Counted from the stretch's first letter, positions 40,211 through 49,361 are shown. The stretch: 49,463 nt of DNA from DASVWZ01 sp036392935 (GCA_036392935.1 DASVWZ010000177.1:1-49463); one strand, 5' to 3'. Notes: generated from the sequence alone by a model not told the origin. Translations and numbers: made by a program.

Positions 40211-40734
40211 ACAACCCCCTGCGAGGAGATTATGAATACCCCCTCCCGCCGGTCAATCGCCAAAGCCTGCGCCGGATTACCGCAGTAATTGGTGAAACGC
40301 TCGAAGCTTCCCACCCCCGCACTTCGGTCCAGAGGGATGAACCTCGTCGGTTAACCCAGCCTATCTCTCCGGTCGCGCTGAACTTCGAACCCCGATGCGA
40401 CCACCCCGAGCGACTCCCCTGTTGCAAACCTCAACCCCATTCATGTAGGATGGCCCCGCTTTCCGTTAAGAGGTTTAAAACGCCACTAGTTAGGGATGAG
40501 TTCTATGGTTTTGCGGATGGATTCGTCACGAAGCGCCTTCCAAAATTCATATTCACCTTAGCTGTGGAAATCGTAACGTATTGATAAATAAAGCTTTACC
40601 TGTACTAAGTAGCTTGGTAATCGGTTTGCTTTACCCAAAGTAACCTAGTGTTTAGCTGTGCAAGCTAGGGGTGTGCAACGAGACAGGATTTGATCTTGGA
40701 ACTTAAGAACCGAATGAATCTCTCGGAGGGAGCA
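40211..40734. other. Intergenic region upstream of the second TonB receptor
   Basis: No convincing gene is seen in this 520-base gap. Its right part is A+T-rich; TTGATA at 40581-40586 with TACTAA at 40603-40608 is a weak promoter-like pair. GGAGGGAGCA just before the ATG at 40735 is the ribosome site of the receptor. Confidence 0.45.
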
Positions 40735-43700
40735 ATGAATTTAAAAAGTAAGTTGACCAGAGCTTGGGCCGTTTGCCCGCTCCTGTTGACGATGCTGGCG
40801 CTTCTGCTTTTCGCGGGAAGCGTTTTTGCGCAGGAAACCACCGGTGGCCTGCAGGGAACAATTAAGGACTCGAGCGGCGCCGTCGTCGCCAAGGCCCACG
40901 TGGTGGTGACCGGCACTACGCTGGTAGGCAACAAGGAGCAAGATACCGACGCCTCCGGCTATTACCGCTTCGCCAACCTGCCCCCGGGCACCTATACCAT
41001 CACGGTCACGGGCAAAGGTTTCAAGACTGCCAAGCGTGAAGGCATTCCGCTGGAAGTCGGCCACCTGCCCACCATTGACATCCCACTCGAAGTCGGCGGT
41101 GCTGAAACCGTCGTCGAAGTCAGCGCTGCGGCGCCGATCATCGATGTCACCACCAATACCAGCCAGACCAATATCACCGCCGACACACTGGCGGAAGTTC
41201 CCCACGGATACACCTTCCAGTCCGTCATTCAGTTCGCCCCCATGGCGCGCAACGAACCTCTTGCCGGCAGTACCGGTGGCGTAGGTAACAATGCCACGGC
41301 CGCTGGTTCTAACGGTGGCGCCCTGCCAGGCAGCAGCGGCAACGGCAGCAACGTCGGTTACTCCATCGGCGGCGCGGCTGATTCCGAAAGCTCCTACCTG
41401 GTTGAAGGGCAGGACACGGAAAGCGTTTCCGGCGGCTTCTCTCAAGCCAACGTCCCCTTCCAGTTCATTCAGGAAGTCCAAGTCAAGACCTCGGGCATCG
41501 AAGCTGAACACGGTGGCGCTCTCGGCGGCGTAGTTAACGTCGTCATGAGAAAGGGCGGCAACGATTTCCACGGTACCGCATTCTTCTCTTGGGAAGGTGA
41601 TCCGGTCGACGGTTCGCCAAACGCCTACGTGAAATACAATCCCCTGAACAACATCACCTCATATCCGGTGGATAACAACTACCAGACCTATCAACCGACC
41701 CGGGATCACTTCCGCATCGTTCAGCCCGGTTTCACCGTCGGCGGTCCTATTCAGAAGGACAAGCTCTGGTTCTTCCTCGGATTTGCGCCTCAGTACACTT
41801 CCCGATCCAGAAACGTGAACTTTGGCCCAGCCGCTTGCGACACTCCGGCGGTTGGCGGTTGCCCGAACCAGGCTCTTGGCATCCAGAACTTTGTTCAGGA
41901 CAACCAGCAGTATTTCGGTACCGCTCGGTTGGACTACACTGCTACCTCGAAAATCCGGTTGTTTGCTTCGTGGCTCGATCAGTACACCCGTACCTCGGGT
42001 TCGCGTCTGCCCCGTGCAGATTCGATCAATGGCTACTTGAACTCCACCAACGCGATCTTTACCCCGTTGACGCAGTTCTCGCACGGCCTGGGCTTCTCGG
42101 CTCCGAACTCAACCTACAACTTCGGCGGTGACATTACCATCACCCCGCACATCGTTTCGACAACCCGTTTCGGATACTATTTCAACAACTACCACGACTT
42201 CGGCTGGCCCACTGCAGGCAATAACCTGTCGTTCCAATACGGATCGGTTGGGGGCTTGGATAACACCGGAGCCGCTTTGCCGGCCACCTTGCAGGTGCCA
42301 AGCGGTACAACCACTACCGCCTACGACCAGCAGTTCACCGAGTACAATGCCAGCAAGCACTATCAGTTCAATCAGGACGTCGCCTTCTACCATGGCGGCT
42401 GGTGGGGCACTCACAACATTAAGGGCGGCTTCCAGTACAACCGCCTCTGGAACATCATCAACCAGCACGGCAACGTGCCTTTGGTGAACACCTTCATTGG
42501 CCCGGCTGCTAGCGTTAGCTACTCGCCGACAACCACCTTCGGCGGTGCCGAATGCGCGAAGCTCGAGGCCGTATGGGGAGCTTGCACTGGTCAGTATGGC
42601 TATGTCACCAATGCTGATTTCTCCACGGTGTTGAAAACCACCAGCGGCGCGGCCGCGCCCGCGGTTGACAACAACTATGCCTTGTTCGTTCAGGACGCCT
42701 GGACGGTCGGGCATGGCTTGACCCTCAATCTCGGAATTCGCGTCGAGAAGGAATCCTTGCCTGCTCCTGCGGGAGTTGGCATCTCTGGCATCTCCACCAT
42801 CAACTTCTCCTGGAGCGACAAGATCGAACCCCGCTTGGGAGCGGCTTGGGACGTGATGCGGAACGGCAAGTTGAAACTCTTCGGCAGCTACGGCGTTGTC
42901 AACGACGTCATGAAGCTCCTGCTTGCCCAAACCTCCTTCGGCGCGCAGCGCTGGAACAACTGCTCCTATCCTCTTGGTCCGGATGCCAGCGGCACCTTCG
43001 CTTACTCCGACATCACCTTCGCGCCTTTGCCGTATTACAATGCTTGCCCGGTTGCCGGACCCACCGGCGGCGGAAACTTCCTGAATGGTGTAGTGCCGCC
43101 GGCGCTCACCGACTCAGCCAGCGGTGTTCAGTTGATCGAAAACACCAACTTCCGGCCCGAGGAACCAGTGGCTCCGAACGTCAAACCCTATCGGCAGCAC
43201 GAAATGGTTTTCGGCGCGGACTACCAACTCAACAAGAACTGGGCTCTCGAAGCTCGTTATGACCGCCGTCGTCTCGACCACGTCATCGAGGATTCTTCGC
43301 TCAGCGCCCCCACCAACTTTGAGTACTATGCGATTGTTAACCCCGGTCAAGGCGTGAACCAGACGCTCGACGGCTATGCTAGCTTCCTGAGAGGCTTGGG
43401 TGCTGGCTACGGCCCCGGCGTTCCTCCCTTTGACCCAACCAACACCTTCGACCCGACCGGGATCTGCGCAGCCGCTGGCTCTTGTCCCAGCATGCCCCTG
43501 GCGGTTCGGAACTACGACGGAATCGAACTCCGCGCCACCATGGCGCCGAGCCACGGTCTCTCCGGAATGTTCAGCTATACCTGGAGCAGCTTGTGGGGCA
43601 ACTACACCGGCCTGACCACCACCGACCAGAGTGACGGTGGCACCACCGGACGTAACTCGCCGGATACCAGCCGTTCATTCGACGAGCCCCTCTACTACTA

Positions 43701-44370
43701 CAAGTACACTGGCCAGTCCGCCAACGGACCGTTGCCGACCGATCGTCCCAACACCCTGAAGGGCAACGTGTATTATCAGTTGCCTTACAGCTCAAAGAGA
43801 ATGAGCACCACACTGGGTCTCTTCCAGGTTGGCTATCAGGGCAGCCCGGTCAGTTCCTTCGTGGATATCGGTTACGGTGCCTGCTGCAGCCCCATTGAAG
43901 CAACCTACGCTTGGGGTCGTGGAAACTGGGTGAACGCCACCAGTGACCCGGCAACTGGGCTTATTACCCTCGGCAGTGTTCAATCCAAACGCACGCCGTG
44001 GTATACCCAGACCGACTTGCAGCTGTCCCACTCGATTAAGGTGAACTCCAACAACGAAAATCAGGTGCTCACCTTTAACGCCACCTCAACCAACCTGTTC
44101 AACCAGCACGCAGTTGTGTCCTACTGGCAGGGGTTGAACTCAGACTGGTACAACAGCGCGCTCTTCCAGTACGGACTTTTCGCTCCTGGCGGCGCCGCAT
44201 TCTACAAGCAGGTCATGGGCGGATACAATCCGCAGGCTCAGCTCAACGCTCAGCAAACATCCTGCGCGCTCGGCCCCAACTGCCCTGTGATCCAGAACTC
44301 GCAGTACGGGGCACCGAACCAATGGCAGTTCTCACGCAACATGCGCTTCGGGGCGACCTTCACCTGGTAA
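40735..44370 (+). CDS. Oar-type TonB-dependent receptor 2
   Basis: The 1211-residue product has a signal peptide (about residues 1-30, ending Ser-Val-Phe-Ala-Gln), a CarboxypepD_reg-like domain (Gly-Thr-Ile-Lys-Asp-Ser-Ser-Gly-Ala, Gly-Thr-Tyr-Thr-Ile-Thr-Val), a plug and a long barrel ending Phe-Gly-Ala-Thr-Phe-Thr-Trp. It shares layout but little sequence with the receptor at 2114. I use ATG 40735 (GGAGGG site); ATG 40690 is in frame but less likely. The substrate is unknown. Confidence 0.93.
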   Translation: MNLKSKLTRAWAVCPLLLTMLALLLFAGSVFAQETTGGLQGTIKDSSGAVVAKAHVVVTGTTLVGNKEQDTDASGYYRFANLPPGTYTITVTGKGFKTAKREGIPLEVGHLPTIDIPLEVGGAETVVEVSAAAPIIDVTTNTSQTNITADTLAEVPHGYTFQSVIQFAPMARNEPLAGSTGGVGNNATAAGSNGGALPGSSGNGSNVGYSIGGAADSESSYLVEGQDTESVSGGFSQANVPFQFIQEVQVKTSGIEAEHGGALGGVVNVVMRKGGNDFHGTAFFSWEGDPVDGSPNAYVKYNPLNNITSYPVDNNYQTYQPTRDHFRIVQPGFTVGGPIQKDKLWFFLGFAPQYTSRSRNVNFGPAACDTPAVGGCPNQALGIQNFVQDNQQYFGTARLDYTATSKIRLFASWLDQYTRTSGSRLPRADSINGYLNSTNAIFTPLTQFSHGLGFSAPNSTYNFGGDITITPHIVSTTRFGYYFNNYHDFGWPTAGNNLSFQYGSVGGLDNTGAALPATLQVPSGTTTTAYDQQFTEYNASKHYQFNQDVAFYHGGWWGTHNIKGGFQYNRLWNIINQHGNVPLVNTFIGPAASVSYSPTTTFGGAECAKLEAVWGACTGQYGYVTNADFSTVLKTTSGAAAPAVDNNYALFVQDAWTVGHGLTLNLGIRVEKESLPAPAGVGISGISTINFSWSDKIEPRLGAAWDVMRNGKLKLFGSYGVVNDVMKLLLAQTSFGAQRWNNCSYPLGPDASGTFAYSDITFAPLPYYNACPVAGPTGGGNFLNGVVPPALTDSASGVQLIENTNFRPEEPVAPNVKPYRQHEMVFGADYQLNKNWALEARYDRRRLDHVIEDSSLSAPTNFEYYAIVNPGQGVNQTLDGYASFLRGLGAGYGPGVPPFDPTNTFDPTGICAAAGSCPSMPLAVRNYDGIELRATMAPSHGLSGMFSYTWSSLWGNYTGLTTTDQSDGGTTGRNSPDTSRSFDEPLYYYKYTGQSANGPLPTDRPNTLKGNVYYQLPYSSKRMSTTLGLFQVGYQGSPVSSFVDIGYGACCSPIEATYAWGRGNWVNATSDPATGLITLGSVQSKRTPWYTQTDLQLSHSIKVNSNNENQVLTFNATSTNLFNQHAVVSYWQGLNSDWYNSALFQYGLFAPGGAAFYKQVMGGYNPQAQLNAQQTSCALGPNCPVIQNSQYGAPNQWQFSRNMRFGATFTW

Positions 44371-44392
44371 CCTCGTAATCGCTTGCATCTCA

Positions 44393-44420
44393 GGGAGCCG
44401 GTTTCCCGGCTCCCTTTTTT
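44393..44420 (+). terminator. Intrinsic terminator after TonB receptor 2
   Basis: GGGAGCCGG, 4-base loop, CCGGCTCCC, then six T residues. Confidence 0.85.
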
Positions 44421-44510
44421 ATTTCTCCTGATCAAATCGATCAAATCGGGGACAGACGGTTGGAGTGGACGGGTGGCCCGGCCTTCGAGCTGTCGCAGCA
44501 CGACTACTGT

Positions 44511-44561
44511 GGGTGCCCCGCTCCTTGCGTTTTTTGCAAGGGCGGGAACAACGAACCCATG
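44511..44561 (+). repeat. REP hairpin copy 1 (direct)
   Basis: GGGTGCCCCGCTCCTTGC then a T-run and GCAAGGGCGGGAACAACG. Forms a hairpin. Same family as copies at 44681, 46278 and, inverted, 45327 and 46584. Confidence 0.8.
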
Positions 44562-44588
44562 CAGGCCGGCTTTCGCGCTACGACTCAG

Positions 44589-44684
44589 GGCGGGTGGCCC
44601 GGCCTTTCATTTGCTGGCGTCATTATCACTGCGGGTGGCGGGTGGCCCGGCCTTTCATTTGCTGGCGTCATTATCACTGCGGGT
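44589..44684 (+). repeat. Tandem 48-base repeat (two units)
   Basis: The unit at 44589-44636 is repeated immediately at 44637-44684. It starts GGCGGGTGGCCCGGCC. It belongs to the REP flank of the RAYT gene. Confidence 0.85.
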
Positions 44685-44730
44685 GCCCCGTCCTCGCGTT
44701 TTTTGCGAGGGCGGGAACTACGAACCCATG
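44681..44730 (+). repeat. REP hairpin copy 2 (direct)
   Basis: GGGTGCCCCGTCCTCGCG then T-run and GCGAGGGCGGGAAC. Lies on the 3' side of the RAYT gene. Confidence 0.8.
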
Positions 44731-44752
44731 CCGCGAGGGGTTGGGCCGGAGC

Positions 44753-45304
44753 TTAGGCAACCCGATCACGAAGCGAAATCTTGCCCCAACCCACGTTCAC
44801 CTTTACGGGCCCAGACTCGCCGATAAAATAGTGGCGATAATTGCTCCATCGCCATTGCTCGGGGCGACGCACCAATCCGCGCTTCGCCGGGTTCTCGTGC
44901 ATGTAACGCAATTTCTCCAGGCGTTTCTGTTCGCTCCAAACGTTGAAATCATAGAAACGCGGCTGCCAGAATGCGCGATGAAGTTGCTCGCCAAACAGCT
45001 CACACTGGCGCGGGTGCTTTCGTTTTCGCTTCGGCAGCAGGGCATGGGCCGTGCGCTGTTTCAGGACCTGCATCACCGTTGCGGGGCTGCCCACCTCCGG
45101 CTCCGGGAGAAGAAGGTGAATGTGTTCGGGCATCACCACGTAGCCGACGACCACGAAGCGGTATTTCACACGCGTCTGTTCGAGGATGGAGAGGAAGCGG
45201 TCGCGGGCGCGAGCGGAGCCGAGAAGCGGCAGTCGGCGATAGCACGAATTAGTGATAAAGTGCAGATGATGCGTGCCGTAGATGCGACGCAGTCCGGTGG
45301 ACAT
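44753..45304 (-). CDS. RAYT (REP-associated tyrosine transposase)
   Basis: The product (about 183 residues) is an IS200-like Y1 transposase of the RAYT type: His-Ile-His of Pro-Glu-His-Ile-His-Leu-Leu-Leu is the HUH motif and Tyr in Leu-Arg-Tyr-Met-His-Glu-Asn-Pro is the catalytic residue; Gln-Trp-Arg-Trp-Ser-Asn-Tyr-Arg-His ends the domain. I start at the ATG near 45304; a longer in-frame start at 45370 lies in REP DNA. REP hairpins in opposite directions flank it. RAYTs are single-copy domesticated transposases that mobilise REPs. Confidence 0.9.
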   Translation of the reverse strand: MSTGLRRIYGTHHLHFITNSCYRRLPLLGSARARDRFLSILEQTRVKYRFVVVGYVVMPEHIHLLLPEPEVGSPATVMQVLKQRTAHALLPKRKRKHPRQCELFGEQLHRAFWQPRFYDFNVWSEQKRLEKLRYMHENPAKRGLVRRPEQWRWSNYRHYFIGESGPVKVNVGWGKISLRDRVA

Positions 45305-45326
45305 AATAAACCCGTGGTATCGGGTG

Positions 45327-45368
45327 CATGGTTCCCGCCCTCGCAAAAAGCGCGAGGACGGGGCACCC
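45327..45368 (-). repeat. REP hairpin copy 3 (inverted)
   Basis: The reverse complement of the REP family unit (GGGTGCCCCGTCCTCGCG... on the minus strand). Lies on the 5' side of the RAYT gene and forms an inverted pair with copy 2. Confidence 0.8.
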
Positions 45369-45478
45369 ACGGTTCTGTTACGGGAAGGAAAAACCAGTTG
45401 AAAGCCCGGGCCACCCGCCCACCCTCAGTTTGGTTACGGGAAGGAAAAGCCGGATGGAAGGCTGGGCCACCCGCCCAG
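45366..45478 (+). repeat. Two degenerate ACGGGAAGGAAAA units
   Basis: Two tandem units of about 56 bases (each with TTACGGGAAGGAAAA and ending GGGCCACCCGCC). The second is almost the same as 46625-46679. Confidence 0.7.
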
Positions 45479-45559
45479 ACAGTTACAAACCTCCGCAACA
45501 GTAGTTCCGAGGGAACCCAAGGAGCCAGAGCGACGTCTAAACAAATGGAGTCAAGGCGC

Positions 45560-45970
45560 ATGGGCAAACTCGTGAAGGTGCTTCTGTTGGCGAATCTCTG
45601 TTTATGGGTTTATTTTTGGATCGCCTTCGCTGGGACCTCGTACCCTTTCCGTCCCGATCCCTTGGGTCATCCAGCAGGGACGGGTTACACCTTTTGGGGG
45701 CACTCAATCGCAGTTGTGGAATCGGGTCTCGTGTACCCATTCTTCCGAGTAATGTTTTACGTCGAGTTCCTCTCATTCGCGCTGGCCACTGCGGCGGTGC
45801 GGGCGTTCTCGCCGCACCAGCTCATCAACGGATTCTTCGCCGGAATATCCGGCGGGGGATGGTTGCTACTGGCGGTGATGCTTCTTTCTTTCGTCCAGTG
45901 GTACCTGCTTGGGTGGGTGGGGCAGAAACTCTTCAAGAGATGGTTCCGGCATGACCGAATGCGGCTTTAA
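45560..45970 (+). CDS. Small membrane protein in the REP island
   Basis: The 136-residue product has three hydrophobic segments (about 5-22, 55-78 and 90-115) and a Lys/Arg-rich tail. GGAG sits 9 bases before the ATG at 45560; ATG 45545 is also in frame. A longer frame read from 44465 is shadow of REP DNA. I know no family for it. The gene lies between the RAYT and its remnant. Confidence 0.6.
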   Translation: MGKLVKVLLLANLCLWVYFWIAFAGTSYPFRPDPLGHPAGTGYTFWGHSIAVVESGLVYPFFRVMFYVEFLSFALATAAVRAFSPHQLINGFFAGISGGGWLLLAVMLLSFVQWYLLGWVGQKLFKRWFRHDRMRL

Positions 45971-46356
45971 ATCGCGCTCCGTCCTAATAAGAAATGCTGG
46001 GCATCCACGATAAGTACGAGTCAAGGGAAAACGGAGATTTCCCTTGCCTCAGGGAATTCTAAGGCGTTTCACAGAAAGAATTGAAGTGCACTCCCTGCAA
46101 CCCTGACTCCCCATGCTTGACACGAAGATAAGCCGCCGTTATGTTGTCTGATGTTTCCTAAGGGAGAAGAACCGAGGTTTTCCATGCGCCGGATGTGGTC
46201 TGCAATCAAGCTGGCACGGCTAAGAGTATGGATGGCCGGTGGCCCGGCCTTCAACCTGCCGGCACTACTGTAACTGAGGGTGCCCTGCTCTTTCGCGTTC
46301 TGTGCGAAAGGGCGGGAACAACGAACCCATGCAGGCCGCTTTCGCGCTACGACTCG
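45971..46356. other. Gap with hairpin and REP-like DNA
   Basis: CAAGGGAAA and TTTCCCTTG (46022-46030 and 46038-46046) form a perfect 9-base stem after the membrane-protein gene, without a T-run. From about 46238 the DNA becomes REP-like. No gene is seen. Confidence 0.5.
46278..46331 (+). repeat. REP hairpin copy 4 (direct)
   Basis: GGGTGCCCTGCTCTTTCGCG then GCGAAAGGGCGGGAACAACG. 3' side of the RAYT remnant. Confidence 0.8.
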
Positions 46357-46575
46357 GGCCATGCGATCGCGAAAGGAAATCTCCGGCCAGCCTACATTGA
46401 CCTGAGCCGGACCAGCCTCGCCGAGAAAACAGTGGCGATGACTGCTCCATCGCCATTGCTCGGGCATCACCACGTATCCGACCGGGCAGGCGCCGGTAGC
46501 AGGAATTGGTGATAAAGTGCAGGTGATGCGTGCCGTAGATGCGACGCAATCCGCGAGGCGTGATAAAGAAATAGC
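46357..46575 (-). pseudogene. RAYT remnant with internal deletion
   Basis: On the minus strand a segment matching the RAYT N-terminus (Gly-Leu-Arg-Arg-Ile-Tyr-Gly-Thr-His-His-Leu-His-Phe) is followed almost directly by the C-terminus (Met-Pro-Glu-Gln-Trp-Arg-Trp-Ser-Ser-His-Arg-His), in different frames. The HUH motif and the catalytic Tyr are gone. It is a non-autonomous derivative. Confidence 0.8.
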
Positions 46576-46583
46576 ATCGGCAT

Positions 46584-46625
46584 TGTTGCCGCCCGCCCTT
46601 GCAAAAAGCGCAAGGACGGGGCACC
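46584..46625 (-). repeat. REP hairpin copy 5 (inverted)
   Basis: Reverse complement of the REP unit. With copy 4 it flanks the RAYT remnant, as copies 2 and 3 flank the intact RAYT. Confidence 0.8.
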
Positions 46626-46677
46626 CTCAGTTTGGGTTACGGGAAGGAAAAGCCGGATGGAAGGCTGGGCCACCCGC

Positions 46678-46918
46678 CTATGGAAATATGATAGAGATTA
46701 GCGACGGAGGCGGGATAGTGACCGTATACGCCCACAACGCCGCGAACGACGTTTCGGTGGGGGATACCGTGACACAAGGTCAAGTCATAGGAACACTCGG
46801 GCAAACGGGAAATGCTAGCGACCTGCCTGCCAACGAATCCCATGTCCATTTCGAGGTTAGGATCGATGGGGCACCAGTTGATCCGGCCGTATGGCTGAAC
46901 TCAGCGGCGGTGCCGTAG
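46678..46918 (+). pseudogene. M23 (LytM) peptidase fragment, N-terminus lost
   Basis: From 46678 the frame reads Tyr-Gly-Asn-Met-Ile-Glu-Ile, then Thr-Val-Tyr-Ala-His and His-Val-His-Phe-Glu-Val, ending Val-Asp-Pro-Ala-Val-Trp-Leu-Asn. That is the C-terminal half of an M23 metallopeptidase, with part of the zinc site, but the N-terminal half and its ligands (His-x-Gly-x-Asp) are missing and are replaced by REP DNA. It is presumably inactive. Confidence 0.8.
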
Positions 46919-46935
46919 CACAGAGTCGGGTCTTT

Positions 46936-47226
46936 ATGGTTAAACTTTGCGTGGTACCGTTTACCGTGGTTATTCTCGTTGCATCGTGCTTCGCGCAGGC
47001 TAGCAAACAATCTGCCGCGGTTTGGATCCCCGCGACATATCGCGCGTTGACTATGGGTAAGAGCACCGACCGAGACGCACTCCATGTGCTGGGGCAGCCA
47101 CTTTTCACAGGAAGGGAACCGGACACCGGGGCGCCGATAATGACCTTCGCCGTGTCAGATCCGCTGCCGGGACAACTTATTACGTACCTCCCGTTACCGA
47201 AAGCGCTGCGACGCGTTCTACTCTAG
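46936..47226 (+). CDS. Small secreted protein, possibly BamE-like
   Basis: The 96-residue product has a signal peptide (Met-Val-Lys-Leu, hydrophobic, Ser-Cys-Phe-Ala-Gln) and Leu-Thr-Met-Gly-Lys-Ser-Thr-Asp-Arg-Asp-Ala-Leu-His-Val-Leu-Gly-Gln-Pro, loosely like the SmpA/BamE pattern. It may be cut short. It starts 18 bases after the M23 fragment ends. Confidence 0.5.
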   Translation: MVKLCVVPFTVVILVASCFAQASKQSAAVWIPATYRALTMGKSTDRDALHVLGQPLFTGREPDTGAPIMTFAVSDPLPGQLITYLPLPKALRRVLL

Positions 47227-47312
47227 GATCTCGCTGTTTGGTTTCAGCAATAACATACGTAGATACCCCATGTGGCCGAATCAATGAAATCAGTGACTTA
47301 CCCCGCTTTTTT

Positions 47313-48056
47313 TCAGTTCTTGGCGGCAGGGATACGCGAAAGCAATCCCGACGCCTTCCAAAACCATGGTCGCTCGCGCCGTCGCAGATACCCGGGCATG
47401 TTCGGTTTTTTATCGAGAATGCGCTGCGCCCACTCGCGCGCTTCCTGATTGCGTCCTTGCGACAGAAGAAAAGTCGCATAGTGATAGTAGGTCTCGGAAG
47501 TTGTAGAAATCTTTACTACTTCCTGAAATAAGTCGGCGGCCTTTTGCGTCTGACCGGTGTTGGCGTAGGCATGTGCGAGCAGCGCGGCGGCGCGGTGAAA
47601 ATCGTATTTGGGATCTTCGGCGACGACGCGCTCGAGGTCGGGAATGGCGGCGGAGTAATCGTCCATCATGATTTCGGCAATGCCACGCCGATAAAACGGG
47701 TCTACCGAATCGGTGCGTGAAGAAATGGCGCGGTCATAACACTCGCGGGCGCGCGCGTACTTCCCTTCTTCAAGATAAAGATCTGCGAGCTCTTCATAAT
47801 TTCCGGCCGACGGATTATCGTGAATCGCTGCCTCCAGCTCGCGAATGCGGCGGCGGCGCGGAAAGGTCTTAAAACCCTGGCGCATAATGCCGGCGTCGGG
47901 AATCACTTCGACCACGATATAAACCAGAGCGCCGATCCAGGAAATCAGGATGATCCAAAGCCAGAAAAAATCAGGGCGGCGGCGAATGAAATGTGCGATC
48001 GCGATGACGCGGATGAGGATCGCCCACCAAGAGAACGCGAAAAATAGAAATCCCAT
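47313..48056 (-). CDS. Membrane-anchored TPR protein
   Basis: The 247-residue product (from the ATG at 48056) begins with a two-helix membrane part like the phospholipase-D-nuclease N-terminal domain (Phe-Phe-Trp-Leu-Trp-Ile-Ile-Leu-Ile, Gly-Ala-Leu-Val-Tyr-Ile), then tetratricopeptide repeats (Tyr-Glu-Glu-Leu-Ala-Asp-Leu-Tyr-Leu-Glu-Glu-Gly-Lys-Tyr and later copies). It should scaffold partners on the cytoplasmic face. A longer start at 48227 is possible but unsupported. Confidence 0.85.
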   Translation of the reverse strand: MGFLFFAFSWWAILIRVIAIAHFIRRRPDFFWLWIILISWIGALVYIVVEVIPDAGIMRQGFKTFPRRRRIRELEAAIHDNPSAGNYEELADLYLEEGKYARARECYDRAISSRTDSVDPFYRRGIAEIMMDDYSAAIPDLERVVAEDPKYDFHRAAALLAHAYANTGQTQKAADLFQEVVKISTTSETYYHYATFLLSQGRNQEAREWAQRILDKKPNMPGYLRRRERPWFWKASGLLSRIPAAKN

Positions 48057-48380
48057 TGGTTCATGCGCACTATAGCACGCCGCTTCGAAAACTGTGGCCA
48101 GCGGATTGCGGGCTGATGAAGCGGGTTCCCTGAGGCTGAAAGGATAGTCACGATGGCGAGGGAGCGGGGTACAATTCATTACAGGGCAAGGAGTTAGCTC
48201 GACAGAAGATTGCGACAGATTCGGCAAACAAAATCGGCCGGAACGGCATCAAAATCTGCGTAACTTCAAGTAGATCTCATCTGCTTTTTGCAAGTTGGCT
48301 TTCACCATGCAACTATTACGGCTACGCCCCGAAATGGCGTTCTGGAGCGGGTTTTGAAAGACTCCAGTCGGAGGAAAATA

Positions 48381-49280
48381 ATGAAAAAGAATTCACTTCT
48401 GATCACGCTGATTGCGAGCCTGCTGGCAATTCCGGTGCTCGCACAGGATAACAGCTCAAGTTCGTCGTCATCTTCTTCTTCGAGCGCACAGACGCAGACA
48501 GCCGCGCCAGCGACGACGCCAACTGCGGCGAGTTCCGATCAAGCTGCACAGAGCGCAACCGGCAAGCCGCTGCAGCCACCTCCGCGCGAAGGCTTCTGGG
48601 GAAGGCTGAATCCGTTCGCACGCAAGAAATATGTGCAGCGTCAGACAGAGCCGATTCGCGACCGGCTGAACGAACTCGATGAGCTGACGGCCTCGAATAG
48701 CAAGGCGATCAAGGATGTGGACGCACGGGCGCAGGCGGGAATTCAGCAAGCCTCAAACAAGGCGAATGATGCCGATCAGCACGCGATTGACGCCGGCAAC
48801 AAGGCGCAGGCGGCGCAACAAACCGCGACGCAGGCGAACACTCGGCTGAACAGCGTGGAGCAGGTGGTTGGCAACATCGACCAATACAAAGCGACTAACC
48901 AGACTGAGATACGTTTCAAGCCCGGCCAGACGGCGCTGAGCGCCAACGCCAAATCGGCCCTCGATGAAATGGCCGAGCCTCTGAAGAACCAGCGCGGATA
49001 TATTATTGAGGTGCAGGGTTTCTCGGCGAGCCGCGGGCAAGCGGGGATTGCGACTTCGACAAATATGGCGGACTCCGTGGTGCGCTACCTGGTGGTGAAT
49101 CACAACATTCCGGTGTACCGGATTTACGTTGTGGGAATGGGCAACGCACCCACTCCGCAGGTTGCCGACCAGTCGGGGGCAAAACCGTCGATCGGAAACC
49201 GCGTAGAAGTCAGCTTGCTGAAGAATGATTTGGAGCAGTTGTCGTCGAATGCGACGCCCGCTGCGACACAGCCGCAGTAA
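48381..49280 (+). CDS. OmpA-family protein
   Basis: The 299-residue product (ATG 48381 with GGAGG six bases upstream) has a signal peptide to about 21, a Ser/Ala/Thr-rich linker, a coiled coil with Ala/Gln-rich repeats (about 85-165), and an OmpA C-terminal domain with Ile-Arg-Phe-Lys-Pro-Gly, Val-Gln-Gly-Phe-Ser and Asn-Arg-Val-Glu-Val. It probably binds peptidoglycan. Usual TolRl-like Asp/Arg residues are only partly visible. A longer start at 48288 has no ribosome site. Confidence 0.88.
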   Translation: MKKNSLLITLIASLLAIPVLAQDNSSSSSSSSSSSAQTQTAAPATTPTAASSDQAAQSATGKPLQPPPREGFWGRLNPFARKKYVQRQTEPIRDRLNELDELTASNSKAIKDVDARAQAGIQQASNKANDADQHAIDAGNKAQAAQQTATQANTRLNSVEQVVGNIDQYKATNQTEIRFKPGQTALSANAKSALDEMAEPLKNQRGYIIEVQGFSASRGQAGIATSTNMADSVVRYLVVNHNIPVYRIYVVGMGNAPTPQVADQSGAKPSIGNRVEVSLLKNDLEQLSSNATPAATQPQ

Positions 49281-49303
49281 GGGCCGTTTATACAGGTAAG
49301 AGA

Positions 49304-49335
49304 AGAGCCTCCAGCTTGCGCGGAGGCTCTTTTTT
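49304..49335 (+). terminator. Intrinsic terminator after ompA-like gene
   Basis: AGAGCCTCC, 9-base loop, GGAGGCTCT, then a T-run. Confidence 0.88.
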
Positions 49336-49361
49336 CGCGCATTGCGCCGCTGCTTTTACGA

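Noticed and set aside
39940..40584. Plus-strand frame of 214 codons
   Set aside because: It is Pro/Arg-rich, lies opposite a coiled-coil gene and has no recognisable start context.
44465..45970. A 501-codon plus-strand frame through the REP island
   Set aside because: Its first two thirds are translations of REP and the opposite strand of the RAYT gene; only the last 136 codons look real.
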